Assembly (NCBI GenBank): GCA_039707655.1
Contig: CM077670.1
Location: forward strand, 144,130,001 to 144,194,000
Source of the DNA: Elymus sibiricus
Lineage: Eukaryota > Streptophyta > Magnoliopsida > Poales > Poaceae
Direction of reading: 5' to 3'
DNA: 64,000 nucleotides
A program made the translations under genes and the position numbers. Below are positions 1 through 12,204 of the stretch, in pieces. Position 1 is the first letter of the stretch, and every line of letters begins with the position of its first letter. The notes below the pieces were generated by a model. The model was not told the origin of the DNA. It searched no databases and was given only the letters and a program-made list of their open reading frames with translations.

Positions 1-2337
1 CTTCCAATGTTCTTGTTGATATTCGGAATACCACAGTCATGCTTCAGGGTAGGAATAATATGGTGTTAATGTAAAGACTGGGTTTGAAGATCACAAGAAA
101 TACTCAAGGATCAATTCTAGGAATGGCAAAGAACTTAAGGTATAACCAAGACAAGACCAAGTCTTTGTTGGAAGGACGGCCAGGATGTTGTCGATGACAA
201 CACAAATTATCGAGGCAAGGATGGTATTTCTTATCATGAATTCGATTCTCATCTTGGAAGAAGTCAAAATGTTGACGATGATCACAACACATTTTGTCGA
301 AAGGTTTCAAGAGGACGCAATCGCACAGCGACGGCATCAAGCAAGGGAATGAGAAAGTGGAAAGTTATGGGATCAACAGATAAGATGCAAGCTCAGAATC
401 AATCTAGCTGTTCAAGGTGAAACGATATGACGAAGAAGCTTGACGTAAGCTTAGCTCATCATCGAAAATTGTGCTCCAGAAAGAAGGACCAGGTAGCACA
501 GTTAAAATTAGCACGTTAATTATGTAGTCGATCAGGCTAGGAATGACATGATGGAGTATTAAACTTCCCAGAAACAAAGTACTAGGAGTATTGAATCACA
601 GTGTGGATTTGAGCCACTTGTCAGAGTTCTCGAGTGACGGACAATGCAAACCTACAGAGTGACTAAAACGGTGGGAAATATTATTCCAACAAAAATTCAT
701 AAGAGGTAGTGCAATGGCACGATATCCTCGAGATATCTGAGGGTGATACTCGAAGGTAGAACATAATAGAAGCTGAACTGGATCATTGACCCGCGGACAG
801 CAGATACTTTAACCTTGTCGAAAAATAGACGAGGCATTGGAATGGATTCCTTTCAGATATATCAAATAAGGTCAGCATGGTCGGAGCCATAACTGCAAGG
901 GATCAGATTTAATGATAACGGAAGAATTATTCAAATGATTAAATATTTTACAAGAAGCTTATGTGACGGTCTACATCATTTCCATGGGCATGAACACAAG
1001 TTCAAGGTCGACTCCCACTTCTTTAATGCATAACCTTTCATTCGCTTCTTGTTTTCGAAGAAGTTGTAGTGTTGAAAATTTATGTGACGAAGCGCCAGTA
1101 GAGTATAACCCGCATAACTTTCGGGTTCACACAGATTAGGGAAGGCATAGGTTCAACCCTTCGAGGCATCTTAGGAACATATACCACAACTTCAAGAGTA
1201 ATTAACACAAGCTCGAAAGCAGAGCATGGTTGACAAAGCAGACGATACAATTTACCAAAGGCATTATGTATCAGGGGAAGAACTCACAAGGTTATTCAAT
1301 ATGAAGGACACTGTCGGATAATAATCTAACAAAGGATTTGGCTATCCACAAAGGATCTGATGTGAGTATCGGTACCCAACCAGAAGAAGAACGAATGTGA
1401 AGGCATCGAATTATAGAAACATCTGAATAATTCGATGCTTAAATACAAAGAAATTATGATTTCCAGATCGGTGTATCGGAATCAGATGCTCTGATCAAAT
1501 ATGAGTAAGTTGAATAGACTTAGAGGCAGTGCTGATCAAAACTTGATTGGTCAAGAACCAGCTCATGCCCGAATAACGTCTGAGCCGAAAGGATAATTTC
1601 TAAGAATCATTTGATGATTGCGAGTATTCGCAGACACATTGAATCATTAGACTCAAAATGGCAATGACAAGGGATGTCAACGAAAATTACTAGACATATG
1701 GAATTAACCATAATGCAAACATGCAAGATTTCAAGAGCAATAGGTTGTAGAGGATTTTTGAAAGATCGAATAGCACTATGAAGTATTTTGCGAAACACAT
1801 GCACAACTGGGGATGAACGAATCCCCGGTAAGTGTGAGGAATTATTCGTAGGTGTATTCATGCAGGAAGGAGCTGCAAGGTAGTAGGCACAAAGGATTCT
1901 CCGAATATCGGAGAGTAATTCGAGGCATCTTGTAATAAAAAGAGCAACTGGGAATGAATGTATGAACGGCAAGGATGTATAGTTATCCACGGGGATTTAT
2001 CGGTGGTAGGGAATCGCAAAAACCAATGAGCACAAGGGTCTCGGGAAATCATCAAAGAGTGCTTTGGATATCTTGAAATATCCAGGGATGATCGGGAATG
2101 AGTGGCTCTCCGAAATGAAGTCGTTACATGAACCTAGAGTTAGAGTTAGCAAAATCATTTAACCCGAAGAGAAGAGAGATCAGAATCCCAGAGTAAAGGA
2201 GAGGAATAAAAGATCCTAATCCCATCCATTTGGCGATGTGGGCCCGTAAGCCACACAACAATGTTAGTAAAATAGTTTTTCAAAGACTAGACTCAACTTC
2301 GGCCAAGGAGTTGGAAAGGGGCTTCCTACAGGCAGTC
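1..2337 (-). mobile_element. Internal region of a non-coding gypsy-style LTR element
   Basis: Read on the minus strand, this stretch follows the primer-binding site at 2339-2350, so it is the 5' internal part of the element whose LTR is 2356-4941. I find no gag, protease or polymerase motif in any frame; the longest minus ORF (1607-1990, 127 codons) has no recognisable domain. The element is either non-autonomous or too decayed to read. Its far end lies outside the window. Confidence 0.6.
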
Positions 2338-2338
2338 G

Positions 2339-2350
2339 GCTCTGATACCA
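2339..2350 (-). other. Primer-binding site (initiator tRNA-Met type)
   Basis: The plus strand reads GCTCTGATACCA, the reverse complement of TGGTATCAGAGC, the standard match to the 3' end of initiator tRNA-Met. It lies five bases inside the LTR edge at 2356, which fixes the element as minus-strand. Confidence 0.85.
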
Positions 2351-2355
2351 ACTTG

Positions 2356-4941
2356 TGATGCCCCCAACTCAATCGTGCACTAATCATACACGCAAATGTG
2401 CACAATCAAGATCAGAGACTCACGGGAAGATATCACAACACAACTCAAGACACAAATTAAAGTCATACAGCTTTATATTACAAGCCAGGCCACGAAGGCT
2501 CGAATACATAAGTCAGCGGAAGCAACAATATCTGAGTACAGACATAACTAAACAAGTTTGCCTTAAAAAGGCTGAGCAAAACAACGACATCTAGATCGAA
2601 AAGGCGCAGGCCTCCTGCCTGGGAGCCTCCGAACTACTCCTGGTCGTCGGCCTCCACGTAGTAGTAAGCTCCGTCAGTGTGGTAGTAGTAGTCGTCGACG
2701 GGGTCAGCAGCAGTCTCGGGGTCTACCGGAGAGAAGAGGGGGGAGAAACAATAAATACAAAGCAAACAAATGCATCACAATGCATGACATGGCAATATGA
2801 TGTGCTGGGGGTGACCTAATGCGGTGCTAAGTGTTACAGACGGAGCGGGAAAATATCAGGGAATATTTTCCCGGCTTTAGGCAATTATCGGACAGATGAT
2901 CCGGAGGGGAAGGTTCCATGTTTGTAGTGTAGGAGGGGTGTGGCAGGTATATGGATGGCATATTCGGATTCGTCTTATTTTTCTGATCAACTTTCATATA
3001 TAAATTATTTCCATCCGAGTTACGGATTATTTTATATGATTTTTCAAAGTTTAAAAGATTTTCTGGAATTTCTGGAATATTTGTATTTCGAAATTCAAAC
3101 AGTAAACTACTTTTGTCACCTAGTGCTTTTCTAGCCACAGTGTATAACAGTGGGGCCAGCGGGGCTAGGTTGACCCAGTCAAAGGTGGACTGGTCAACAT
3201 ATGAACAGTCTACGTGGGTCCCGCGTGTCATTGTCACAGGGTTTATTTAATGGCTAATTAAACTGCTTAATAAGAGGGGAGGTCCCACATGTCATAGGGG
3301 GTTAGTTAGTCTGATTAGTGCTAAACTAATTGGGCCGGGCCCCACTGGCAGAGAGCTAGCCGGCCTCTCTGCCTGGGCTGCACGCGCGCACGAAGGCAGG
3401 GTGTCGGCGGGCGAGCAGCGGCAGCAGGGGGCGGTGGCAGCGGCAGCGGCGGCAGGAGTCAGCAGCGGCAGCGCATAGCAGCAGCAGTAGCAAGCAGAGC
3501 AGCTGCAGTGGAACAGCAGCAAGAGCAAGCCGCGGCAGCAACAGAACGCAGCAACAGCAGCGGCATGGGAAGCACGCGCAGCAGAGCAGCAGCGCGAGCA
3601 GTAGGCGGTCGCGGGCGTGCACGGGCGAGGCACAGGAGCCGCGGCCATGGGCAGGAGCAGGCAGCAGGAGCAGCAACACGCACCATACTATCGAAATCCA
3701 AAATAGGGTATGAGACAATTAATAACTTTGAAAACACGAAATAGTTGATGACATAAGTTGTTGTTCAGAAATAGGAAAGTGGAATGAAATCCAGTCTTAG
3801 TCAAATATTTCATATCTCTTCGTGTCCAAGCAGAAGGAAAAGGTCTCCTGCTCTACTTTGAAAAAAGAAATTACGATTAAAAAAAGTACCCCCACTTTGA
3901 TGTTTATGCTTCCACTATTTGTGACTATTTAGTGCAATGTTCTTTTTTTCCTCAGTGGGGTCGAAGGGCAAAGCAAGGGAATTCGAGGAGATGCTCACCA
4001 CGGAGTCTGTAGACGTGATTTGGGAGCGCGGGGTGGCCGGAATGCGATGGACTCGACGGTGAGATGTGGCAGCCGTGGGTGAAGATGGCGGCGATGGCGA
4101 GCTTCTGGTGCGCCCCAACTCAAACCGATGCGTGTAGGCGAAGGAGTCGATGACGAGGGAGCGCCTGAACATCTTGGCGCGACGAGGGGAGGCTCCGGAG
4201 CGCGTGGACGACGGGGGTGCGGTGACCTCAAGCTCGGGAATGAAGAAAACGGAAGGGGACGAGCGAGGGAGGAAGAACGAGTGGCCTAGGGTTTGTCTCA
4301 CACGTCGGGGAGGTCTTTATACATCTCGGGGCTCGCTGGATGAATGACACGAGGAGATTGGGCACGTGGACAGCGCGCGCGCGTGTTCGGCGCCATGGCC
4401 TCTGCCTCTGTCCAGAGGTAAGGGAAAGGCCCTGCCGGGCTGGGCCACAGTGCGATGTGGCACTTTGGCCCAGTTGCACAGTAACGTTAGGTTCTTTTGC
4501 ATTTTCTTTATCTGTTTTATTTCCAGCTTCTGTTTTGCATTACTTTTCACACCATTTGACTTTTGTAAAATGTGGAACCTGGTCACATAATTAACTTGCA
4601 ATATTTAGCACTGCCACAAACAGTTTGAGGATTATTTGAATCCATTTGAATTTGGTTCAATTAGAAATGATTTAAAAGAGGTTGTTTGGGTACTGTTTTT
4701 GGATGATAGGTTCAAAAAGAGCAAACAAGTGATGTTGTTTTCCTTAACCTTAATTACATATGGATTATTTACAAAATTATGAACTATTTTGCTTGCAAGT
4801 TTGAAGATGTAAATATTTGACTTGTATTTCAAATTTGAATTTGACTTTGATTTTTGGAGAAGAGGCAATTTGCATAGTAATCATGAGGACATGGCAACCA
4901 TTAGGGGGAGATTACTGTAGCATGATTATCCGGGTGTTACA
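2356..4941 (-). repeat. Long terminal repeat, about 2.6 kb, of the leftmost element
   Basis: Bounded by TGATGCCCC on the left and GTGTTACA on the right, so on the minus strand it runs TGTAACACCCGG to GGGGCATCA. The PBS is adjacent on the left. On the right the sequence changes abruptly at 4942 into Athila-type protease sequence that is continuous in a second copy at 11641, proving insertion at this point. Contains a GCA-rich tract (3408-3690). ORFs here are composition artefacts. The style TGTAACACCCGGATAAT is common in Triticeae gypsy LTRs; I do not name the family. Confidence 0.8.
3408..3690. repeat. GCA/GCG trinucleotide-rich low-complexity tract
   Basis: Long irregular run of GCA, GCG and CAG triplets inside the 2.6 kb LTR. 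It produces several overlapping Cys/Ala-rich or Gln/Ala-rich ORFs on both strands that I treat as artefacts. Confidence 0.8.
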
Positions 4942-5357
4942 AAAGGCCTACCAAGTATTATGGGGCAAGAAGGATTACATTCAATATCAAGAACAATAAA
5001 GTCCACGGGCACATAATTTCTATTTTCCGGAATAAGCACATCATTTATTCTACCCAATGGCTTTTTAATAGTGGAATCCGCAAGATGCAAGTTAAGGGAA
5101 CAAGGATCCATGTCGGTGAGACCTAGCACATCACACAAAGACTTTGGTATAGTGGAAACACTAGCACCAAGATCACAAAGAGCATTACATTCATAATCTT
5201 TAATTTTGACTTTAATAGTAGAATCCCATTCATCTTGTAATTTTCTAGTAATTGATACTTCCAACTCAAGTTTTTCTTCATGTGCTTTCATCATGGCTTC
5301 TAAAATATGTTTAGTGAAAGCTTTATTTTGTTCATATGCATTTGGTGAATTAATCAT
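4942..5357 (-). pseudogene. Athila-type protease fragment, copy A (truncated)
   Basis: Retroviral-type aspartic protease region of the truncated second unit. The active-site motif is DLGAS in the context ALCDLGASVSTIP, and the later ILGRPF motif is where the reading is cut by the 2.6 kb LTR at 4942. It would process the Gag polyprotein inside virus-like particles. Copy B at 11510-12058 continues past the cut point. Upstream on the minus strand it is separated by stops from the gag-C segment at 5541-5855. Confidence 0.85.
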
Positions 5358-5540
5358 GGATTACAACAAGGAAATACACTCAATCAAAGAACAACTATCA
5401 TAATTAAAGTCCTTGTAATCCAAAGTAGTGGGTGCTTTACTATTTAAAGTTTTAACCTCTCCAAACCCACTTATTTCATTTTTATGATCAAGATTATCAC
5501 CCTCCAAGCAATTGGGACTCCTTCTATCTAAAGTTGACTC

Positions 5541-5855
5541 TTATCCATTCCCTTTTTCATCAAGTTTTATGTTACTAAATAATGATTCAATAGGAGTGAC
5601 ACCAATCATTTTAATATCTTCATCATTACTACGATAGAAACCGGGTGGAATCGCTTTTTCTAGAAATTCTCGCTTAGCTCTCAACCTAGCAGTCCTTTCT
5701 TTACTTTCATTAATGGAGACATAGATAGCTTTAATAGACTCATTTATATCATGCTTGGGTGGCAAAATTTTAGTTTTGAGATTTTCCACATCATGAGCAA
5801 TTCTATCCATGTTCCTAGCCAATTCATCAACTCTATTCAATTTTTCTTCTATCAT
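5541..5855 (-). pseudogene. Gag/pol linker segment, copy A
   Basis: About 104 codons beginning MIEEKLNRVDELARN, a charged, probably helical stretch between gag and protease. It is in the same frame as gag upstream but separated by an in-frame TAA. Nearly identical to 12205-12555 in copy B. Function unassigned; it belongs to the gag-protease polyprotein of this non-autonomous element. Confidence 0.7.
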
Positions 5856-5885
5856 AACATTGAAATTCTTTTGCGAATTAATAAA

Positions 5886-6860
5886 TTATTTAATATTACT
5901 TTCAAGATCAGTACGTATCCTATTATTATTATAAGAATTACCATAAGGATTGCCATAATTATTAGAGGAATTTCCAGGAAACGGTCTAGGATTGAAATTA
6001 CCCCTATAAGCATTGTTGTTGAAATTATTTCTAGAGACAAAATTCACATCAATAGCATCAGTATTTTGCTCAATCAAAGTAGACAATGGCACATCATTAG
6101 GATCAATATGAGAATTTTTACTAGCAACCAATTTCAATAGAGCATCCATCTTATCACTCAAAGTATTAATTTCTTCAACAGAATTTACCTTCTTACCAGT
6201 TGGAGTTCGTTCAGTGTGCCATTGAGAATAATTTGTCATGATATTATCAAGAAGTTTTGTAGCTTCTCCCAATGTAATTTCCATAAAAGTACCACCTGCG
6301 GCAGAGTCTAGCAAATTTCTAGAGACAAAGTTTGGTCCCGCATAAAACTTTTGTATGATCATCCATAAATTCAAGACATGAGTTGGGCAATTTCTTATCA
6401 TTAATTTCATTCTCTCCCAAGATTGTGCAACATGTTCATGCTCAAGTTGCTTAAAATTCATAATTTGATTTCTTATAGAAATAATCTTAGCGGGAGGAAA
6501 ATACTTGGTAATAAAAGAATCCTTACACTTATCCCAAGAATCAATACTATTTCTAGGCAAGGATGAAAACCAAGTTTTAGCACGGTCTCGTAGTGAGAAC
6601 GGAAATAATTTTAATTTGATAGTATCATTATCCACAACTTTCTTCTTTTGAATATCACAAAGTTCAATGAAAGTATTTAGATGGGATGCAGCATCTTCAT
6701 TAGGACTACCAGAAAATTGTTCTTTCATAACAAGATTAAGCAAGGCAGCATTAATGTCACACGACTCTACACTAGTGGTGGGAGGAGCAATAGGAGTACT
6801 AATAAAATCATTATTATTAGTATTGGAAAAGTCACACAATTTTGTATTTTCTTGAGACAT
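5886..6860 (-). pseudogene. Athila-type Gag, copy A
   Basis: Retrotransposon Gag (capsid-like). I start it at the ATG at 6860 (MSQENTKLCDF) rather than at the longer ORF start at 7097, because the latter reads back through the PBS into the LTR. The core region has the plant Gag signature around FPFSLRDRAKTWFSSLP and a later RNCPTH motif; the C-terminal part is Asn/Gly-rich (NNFNNNAYRGN). It ends at a TAA that copy B shares at the same place. No zinc knuckle is visible. Gag would package element RNA. Confidence 0.85.
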
Positions 6861-7035
6861 CGCAACGAAACAAGCAAACCAGCAAACAAGCAAATAAAAA
6901 TATTTTTGTGTTTTTGTAAAAAAAATTAGAAGTGGGGGAGATGAAAACGAGAGGCAAATGCAAATAAATGGAAAATAAAGTAAATGCAAGTGGATGATAG
7001 TTTCTGCGAAGGTACTTGGTAATTTTGATGATGTC

Positions 7036-7053
7036 TCCCCGGCAACGGCACCA
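7036..7053 (-). other. Primer-binding site, copy A (tRNA-Asp type, one mismatch)
   Basis: Minus strand reads TGGTGCCGTTGCCGGGGA, one base from the TGGCGCCGTTGCCGGGGA form in copy B. This class is usual for Athila-type plant elements. It lies just inside the LTR edge at 7065. Confidence 0.85.
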
Positions 7054-7064
7054 GAAATTCTTCC

Positions 7065-8626
7065 TGCTACTTGTAGTCTGCGTTGGTATTTCCCCAAAGA
7101 GGAGAGGATGATGTAGTACAGTTGAGATAAGTATTTCCCTTAGTTAAGAACAAAGGTTATCAATCCAGTAGGAGAACCAAGCAAAATTCCGTTAAGCGCA
7201 CCTGCACACAAAAGAGCAAACACTTGCACCCAACGCAAATAAGAGGATTGTCCATCCTCTTAGTGGTTATTTGCAAGGATTAAATCTTATCGAGGTAAAT
7301 AGATAAACTAAATTACTAATACAAATCAAAGTAAATAAATTGCAGCAAGGTATTATTAGGCTTTTTATATATGATAAAGTAGACCGGGGGCCATAGTTTT
7401 CACTAGAGGCTTCTCTCTCGAACACATAGCATATGGTGGGTAAACAAATTAATGTTGGGCAATTGATAGAAAAGCAAATAATTATGACAGATTCATGGCA
7501 ATGATCATGTATATAGGCATCATGTCCGAGACAAGTAGACCGACTCCTGCCTGCATCTACTACTATTACTCCACCCATCGACTGCTATCCAGCATGCATC
7601 TAGGGTATTAAGTATGAAACAGAGTAACGCCTTAAGCAAGATGACATGATGTAGACAAAGTAAACTCAAGCAATATGATTAAACCCCATCTTTTTATCCT
7701 TAATGGCAACAATACAAATATGTGTCATGTCCCCTTCTGTCACTGGGATTGAACACCGCAAGATTGAACCCATCACAAAGCAACTCTCCCATTGCAAGAT
7801 AAATCAATCTGGTAGGCCAAACCAAACCGATAGATCGGAGAGAAATACAAAGCTATAATAATAATGAATAAAAGAGTTCAGAGAAGACTCAAATATTTCT
7901 CATGAATAATCTGATCATAAACTCACAATTCATCGGATCCCAACAAACACACCGCAAAAGAAGATTACATCAGATAGAACTCCAAGAACATCGAGGAGAA
8001 CATGGTATTGAAGATCAAAGAGAGAGAAGAAGCCATCTAGCTACTAGCTATGGACCCGTAGGTCCGTGCTAAACTACTCACACATCATCGGAAGGACAGC
8101 AAGGTTAATGAAGAAGCCCTCCATGATCGATTCCCCCTCCGGCAGAGTACCGGAAAAGGCCTCCAGATGGGATCGCGGAAGAACAGAGGCTTGCGGCGGC
8201 GGAAAGGCTTTCTCTTCTGGCTCTCTGTTGGTTTTGCAATATTTGGGAATTTATAGCATTGGAATTAGGTTAAGAGGTGCCACGAGGGGCCCATAAGCCT
8301 GGGGGGCGCGCCCTACCCCCTGGGCGCGCCCTCCAGGCTTGCCGCCTCCTCGTGGCTCTTCTGATCTTCTCCCGAAGCTTCCTGGGTCTCTTCTGGTCCA
8401 GAAAAAAATAATCCAAAGTTTGTTTTCTCGTTTGGATACTTTTTGATAATGATTTTCTGAAAAGGCAAAAACAAGCAGAAAACAGCAAGTGGCACTGGGC
8501 ACTGGGTTAATAGGTTAGTCCCAAAAAATGATATATAATGGCATATAATTGCATATAAAACATCCAAGATTGATACTATAATCGCATGGAACAATCAAAA
8601 TTTATAGATACGTTGGAGACGTATCA
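7065..8626 (-). repeat. Central LTR shared by both units of the tandem (1562 bp)
   Basis: Runs on the minus strand from TGATACGTCTCCAACGTATC at 8626 to ACTACAAGTAGCA at 7065. On its right is the 3' end of one internal region (polypurine tract 8628-8642); on its left are the PBS and gag of another. It therefore acts as 3' LTR of the right-hand unit and 5' LTR of the left-hand unit. It differs from the LTR at 13759-15312 at roughly one base in fifteen where I compared them. Confidence 0.9.
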
Positions 8627-8627
8627 A

Positions 8628-8642
8628 GCATCCCCAAGCTTA
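8628..8642 (-). other. Polypurine tract of the full tandem unit
   Basis: Minus strand TAAGCTTGGGGATGC immediately precedes the central LTR start. The AAGCTTGGGG core matches the tracts before the LTRs at 29646 and 33219. Confidence 0.8.
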
Positions 8643-9667
8643 ATTACTGTTTGTCCTCGAGTAGGTAAATGATAAAAACAGAATTTTTGATGTGGAATGC
8701 TACCTATCATGTTTCATCATGTAATCTCTCTCTTACGATATGAATAATAAGATCCAAATGATTCAAAGCAATAGTCTATAATTTGATATAAAGACATCAA
8801 TACTTAGGCATACTAATAAACAATCATGTCTTTCAAAATAAAAATGCTAAAGAACGTTATCCCTACAAAATCATATAATCCTGTCATGCTCCATCTTCTT
8901 AACACAAAGTATTTATCATGCACTACCCCGATGACAAGCCGAGCAATTGGTTCATACTTTTTAACGTGCTTCAGCGTTTTCAACTCCCACACAATACATG
9001 AGCACAAGCCATGGATATAGCACTATGGGTGGAATACAGTGTGGTGGTAGAGATAAATAAGAGAAGTCAAAAATAAGAAGATAGTCTCACATCGACAAGG
9101 ATAATCAATGGGCTATGGAGATGCCCATCAATTGATGTCAATGTGAGGAGTAGGGATTGCCATGCAACGGATGCACTAAGAGCTATAAGTGTATGAAAGC
9201 TCAACATGAAAACTAAGTGGGTGTGCATCCAACTTGCTTGCTCATGAAGACCTCGGGAATTTGAGGAAGCGCATCATCGGAATATACAAGCCAAGTTCTA
9301 TAATGAAAAATTCCCACTGGTATATGAAAGTGACAAAATAGGGGACTCTCTATATGAAAAACATGGTGCTAATCTGAAGCACAAGTGTGGAAAAAGGATA
9401 GTAACATTGCCCCTTCTCTCTTTTTCTCTCATTTTTTTCTTGGGATCTTTTTGGCCTCTTTTTTTTCGTCCGGAGTCTCATCCTGACTTGTGGGGGAATC
9501 ATGGTCTCCATCATCCTTTCCTCATTGGGACAATGCTCTAATAATGATGATCATCACACTTTTATTTACTTACAACTCAATATTACAACACGATACTAGA
9601 ACAAAAATATGACTCTATATGAATGCCTCTGGCAGTGTACCAGGTTGTGCAATGATGCTAGCGTAAC

Positions 9668-10090
9668 ATGTATAAAAATGATGAATGGTGGCTGAGCCAC
9701 AAATACTATGTCAGCTATATGATCATGCAAAGCAATATGACAATGATGATGTGTGTCATAAAAACGGAATGGTGGAAGTTGCATGGCAATATATCTCGGA
9801 ATGGCTATGGAAATGCCATGATAGGTAGGTATGGTGGCTGTTTTGAGGAAGATATAAAGAGGCTTATGTGTGATAGAGCGTATCATATCACAGGGTTTGG
9901 ATGCACCGGCGAAGTTTGCACCAACTCTCGATGTGAGAAAGGGCAATGCACGGTATCGAAGAGGCTAGCAAATTGCGGAAGGGTGAGAGTGCGTATAATC
10001 CATGGACTCACATTAGACATAGAGAACTCACATACTTATTGCGAAAGTTTATTAGCCCTTGAAGCAAAGTACTACTATGCATGCACCTAG
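9668..10090 (+). CDS. Uncharacterised antisense ORF in the 3' region (140 codons)
   Basis: An open frame of 140 codons starting MYKNDEWWLSHKYY, antisense to the host element. It has a cysteine-containing middle (CTGEVCTNSRCEKGQC) and no domain I recognise. It may be a chance ORF; the region is non-coding on the element strand and is partly shared with element G at 32114-32300. No promoter is evident. Low confidence that it is a gene. Confidence 0.25.
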   Translation: MYKNDEWWLSHKYYVSYMIMQSNMTMMMCVIKTEWWKLHGNISRNGYGNAMIGRYGGCFEEDIKRLMCDRAYHITGFGCTGEVCTNSRCEKGQCTVSKRLANCGRVRVRIIHGLTLDIENSHTYCESLLALEAKYYYACT

Positions 10091-10436
10091 AGGGATAGAT
10101 CGATAGGACAAGGTCCATCGCTCATCCCCGACCGCCACTCATAAGGTAGACAATCAACAAAAAATCATGCTCCAACTTCTTAGCATAACGACAGATCATA
10201 CGTGCATGCTTCGTGAATCACAAACCTTAACACCAATATTCTTACTAAACCACAATCATCTACTAATACTTCCCACATATTACCATCTTAATATTGCAAA
10301 ACTATTGCAAGGAATCAAACTCATCATATTCGGTGATCTACATGAAAGTTTTTATTATATCCCTCTTGAATACCTATCATATCAGGACCAAATTCATAAC
10401 CCGTGCATATTACCATTGCTATTCATTAGACTCTCA

Positions 10437-10558
10437 AAAAGATATAAGTGAAGCATGAGAGTGCAACTATTTCTTTAAAATATAACCACCGCCGTGCTCT
10501 AAAAGATATAAGTGAAGCACTATAGCAACTGCCTAGCTCAAAAGATATAAGTGAAGCA
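10437..10558. repeat. Three direct repeats of a 19-base motif
   Basis: AAAAGATATAAGTGAAGCA occurs at 10437-10455, 10501-10519 and 10540-10558, with unequal spacing, within the non-coding 3' region. Confidence 0.85.
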
Positions 10559-10760
10559 CATAGAGTATTCTAACAAATCACGAATAATGTGTGTCCCTCT
10601 CAAAAAGGTGTTTTAAGCAAAGATGATTGTGACAAAGTAAAAAAGCAAACAAACTATATCACAAGACCCTCCAAGTAAAACACATATCATGTGATGAATA
10701 AAAATATAGCTCCAAGTGAGTTACCGATAGATTGTAGACGAATGAGGGGATGCCTTCCGG

Positions 10761-10833
10761 GGCATCCCCAAGCTTAGACGCTTGAGTCTTCCTTGAATAT
10801 TACCTTGGGGAGCCTTGGGCATCCCCAAGCTTA
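10761..10833 (-). repeat. Two extra polypurine-tract-like motifs
   Basis: GGCATCCCCAAGCTTA occurs at 10761-10776 and 10818-10833. On the minus strand this is TAAGCTTGGGGATGCC, almost the same as the terminal tract at 8628-8642 but about 2.1 kb upstream of it. Confidence 0.8.
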
Positions 10834-11509
10834 GGCCCTTGCCACTCCTTATTCCTTCATCCATCGTAGTCTCACCCAAAACTTGAAAACTTTAGCACAC
10901 AAAACTCAACAGAAACCTCGTGAGATCCGTTAGTATAACAAACAAATCTTAAACTTTAGGTACTGTTGTAAATTGATTCATATTTAATATTGGCATAATG
11001 CTAATGTACTCCAACTTCTCCATGACTCGTACCCCCTGATACGATCCATAGATTCATCAAAATAAGCAAACTATGCAATAAAAACAGAATCTGTCTAAAA
11101 TAGAACAGTCTGTAAAGATCTGAATTAACGTCATACTTCTATAACTCCAAAAATTCTGAAAAATTATGAAAACGTGAGAAATTCATATATAAATATTGTG
11201 TAAAAAATTCAGAAGGTTCTGACATTCCAGCGAAAAACCAAATTTCCAGCACTGGACGCAAAAGTTTCTGTTTTCAAACAGCATCAATTATACTATCTTC
11301 CAAATCATCCCAAAGGCATTACTTGGCACAAACACTAATTAAAACATAAAAATACAATAATAACAGAAGCTATAATTGTGTAAACACTCAATAACAGAAA
11401 GAAAAAGCAAAAATTTATTTTATTCATTGGGTTGCCTCAAAACTAGCGGTGTTGTTTTATGCCCCTAGCAAGGCATAATGCATAGTTTCAAGTGTTGTCA
11501 TCCTTCATG

Positions 11510-12058
11510 TTAATTCCATAGGTGGCCCTCATAAGGTGCTTTAATTCTCTTTCTAGGGAAGTGTTCCATCCCTTTCTTTAATGGAAATTGAAATCTTATA
11601 TTACCTTCTTTCATATCAATAATAGCACCAGTAGTTCGTAGAAAAGGCCTACCAAGTATTATGGGGCAAGAAGGATTACATTCAATATCAAGAACAATAA
11701 AGTCCACGGGCACATAATTTCTATTTTCAAGAATAGTCACATCATTTATTGCATCCAATGGATTTTTAATAGTGGAATCCGCAAGATGCAAGTTAAGGGA
11801 ACAAGGATCCATGTCGGTGAGACCTTGCACATCACACAAAGACTTTGGTATAGTGGAAACACTAGCACCAAGATCACAAAGAACATTACATTCATAATAT
11901 TTAATTTTGACTTTAATAGTAGGTTCCCATTCATCTTGTAATTTTCTCGTAATTGATACTTCCAACTCAAGTTTTTCTTCAGGTGCTTTCATCATGGCTT
12001 CTACAATATGTTTAGTGAAAGCTTTATTTTGTTCATATGCATTTGGTGAATTAATCAT
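11510..12058 (-). CDS. Athila-type protease, copy B
   Basis: About 182 codons. The aspartic protease active site is DLGAS (in VLCDLGASVSTIPKS), followed by the family's IILGRPFLRT motif and a short tail ending in HLWN. It cleaves Gag into its mature parts. Unlike autonomous Athila elements, no reverse transcriptase follows: the frame stops and non-coding sequence begins. It is separated from the upstream gag-linker segment by stops, so this copy is probably not translated as one polyprotein. Confidence 0.85.
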   Translation of the reverse strand: MINSPNAYEQNKAFTKHIVEAMMKAPEEKLELEVSITRKLQDEWEPTIKVKIKYYECNVLCDLGASVSTIPKSLCDVQGLTDMDPCSLNLHLADSTIKNPLDAINDVTILENRNYVPVDFIVLDIECNPSCPIILGRPFLRTTGAIIDMKEGNIRFQFPLKKGMEHFPRKRIKAPYEGHLWN

Positions 12059-12204
12059 GGATTACAGCAAGGAAATACACTCAATCAAAGAACAACTATC
12101 ATAATTAAAGTCCTTGTAATCCAAAGTAGTGGGTGCTTTACTATTTAAAGTTTTGGCCTCTCCAAACCCACTTTTTCATTTTTATGATCAAGATTATCAC
12201 CCTC

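Larger units (their letters stand above)
8627..11509 (-). mobile_element. 3' non-coding region of the full tandem unit
   Basis: About 2.9 kb between the protease end and the central LTR with no reverse transcriptase, RNase H or integrase motif in any frame. It ends at a polypurine tract. It also contains two further copies of the tract-like motif (10761-10776, 10818-10833), three copies of a 19-base direct repeat (10437-10558), and a plus-strand ORF at 9668-10090. Part of it is homologous in reverse orientation to 32114-33218 of element G. Confidence 0.7.

Noticed and set aside
3292..3744. Overlapping Cys/Ala-rich and Gln/Ala-rich ORFs
   Set aside because: Products of the GCA-rich tract inside an LTR on both strands.
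6861..7097. N-terminal extension of Gag copy A
   Set aside because: Reads through the PBS into the LTR; copy B supports the ATG at 6860/13563 as the start.
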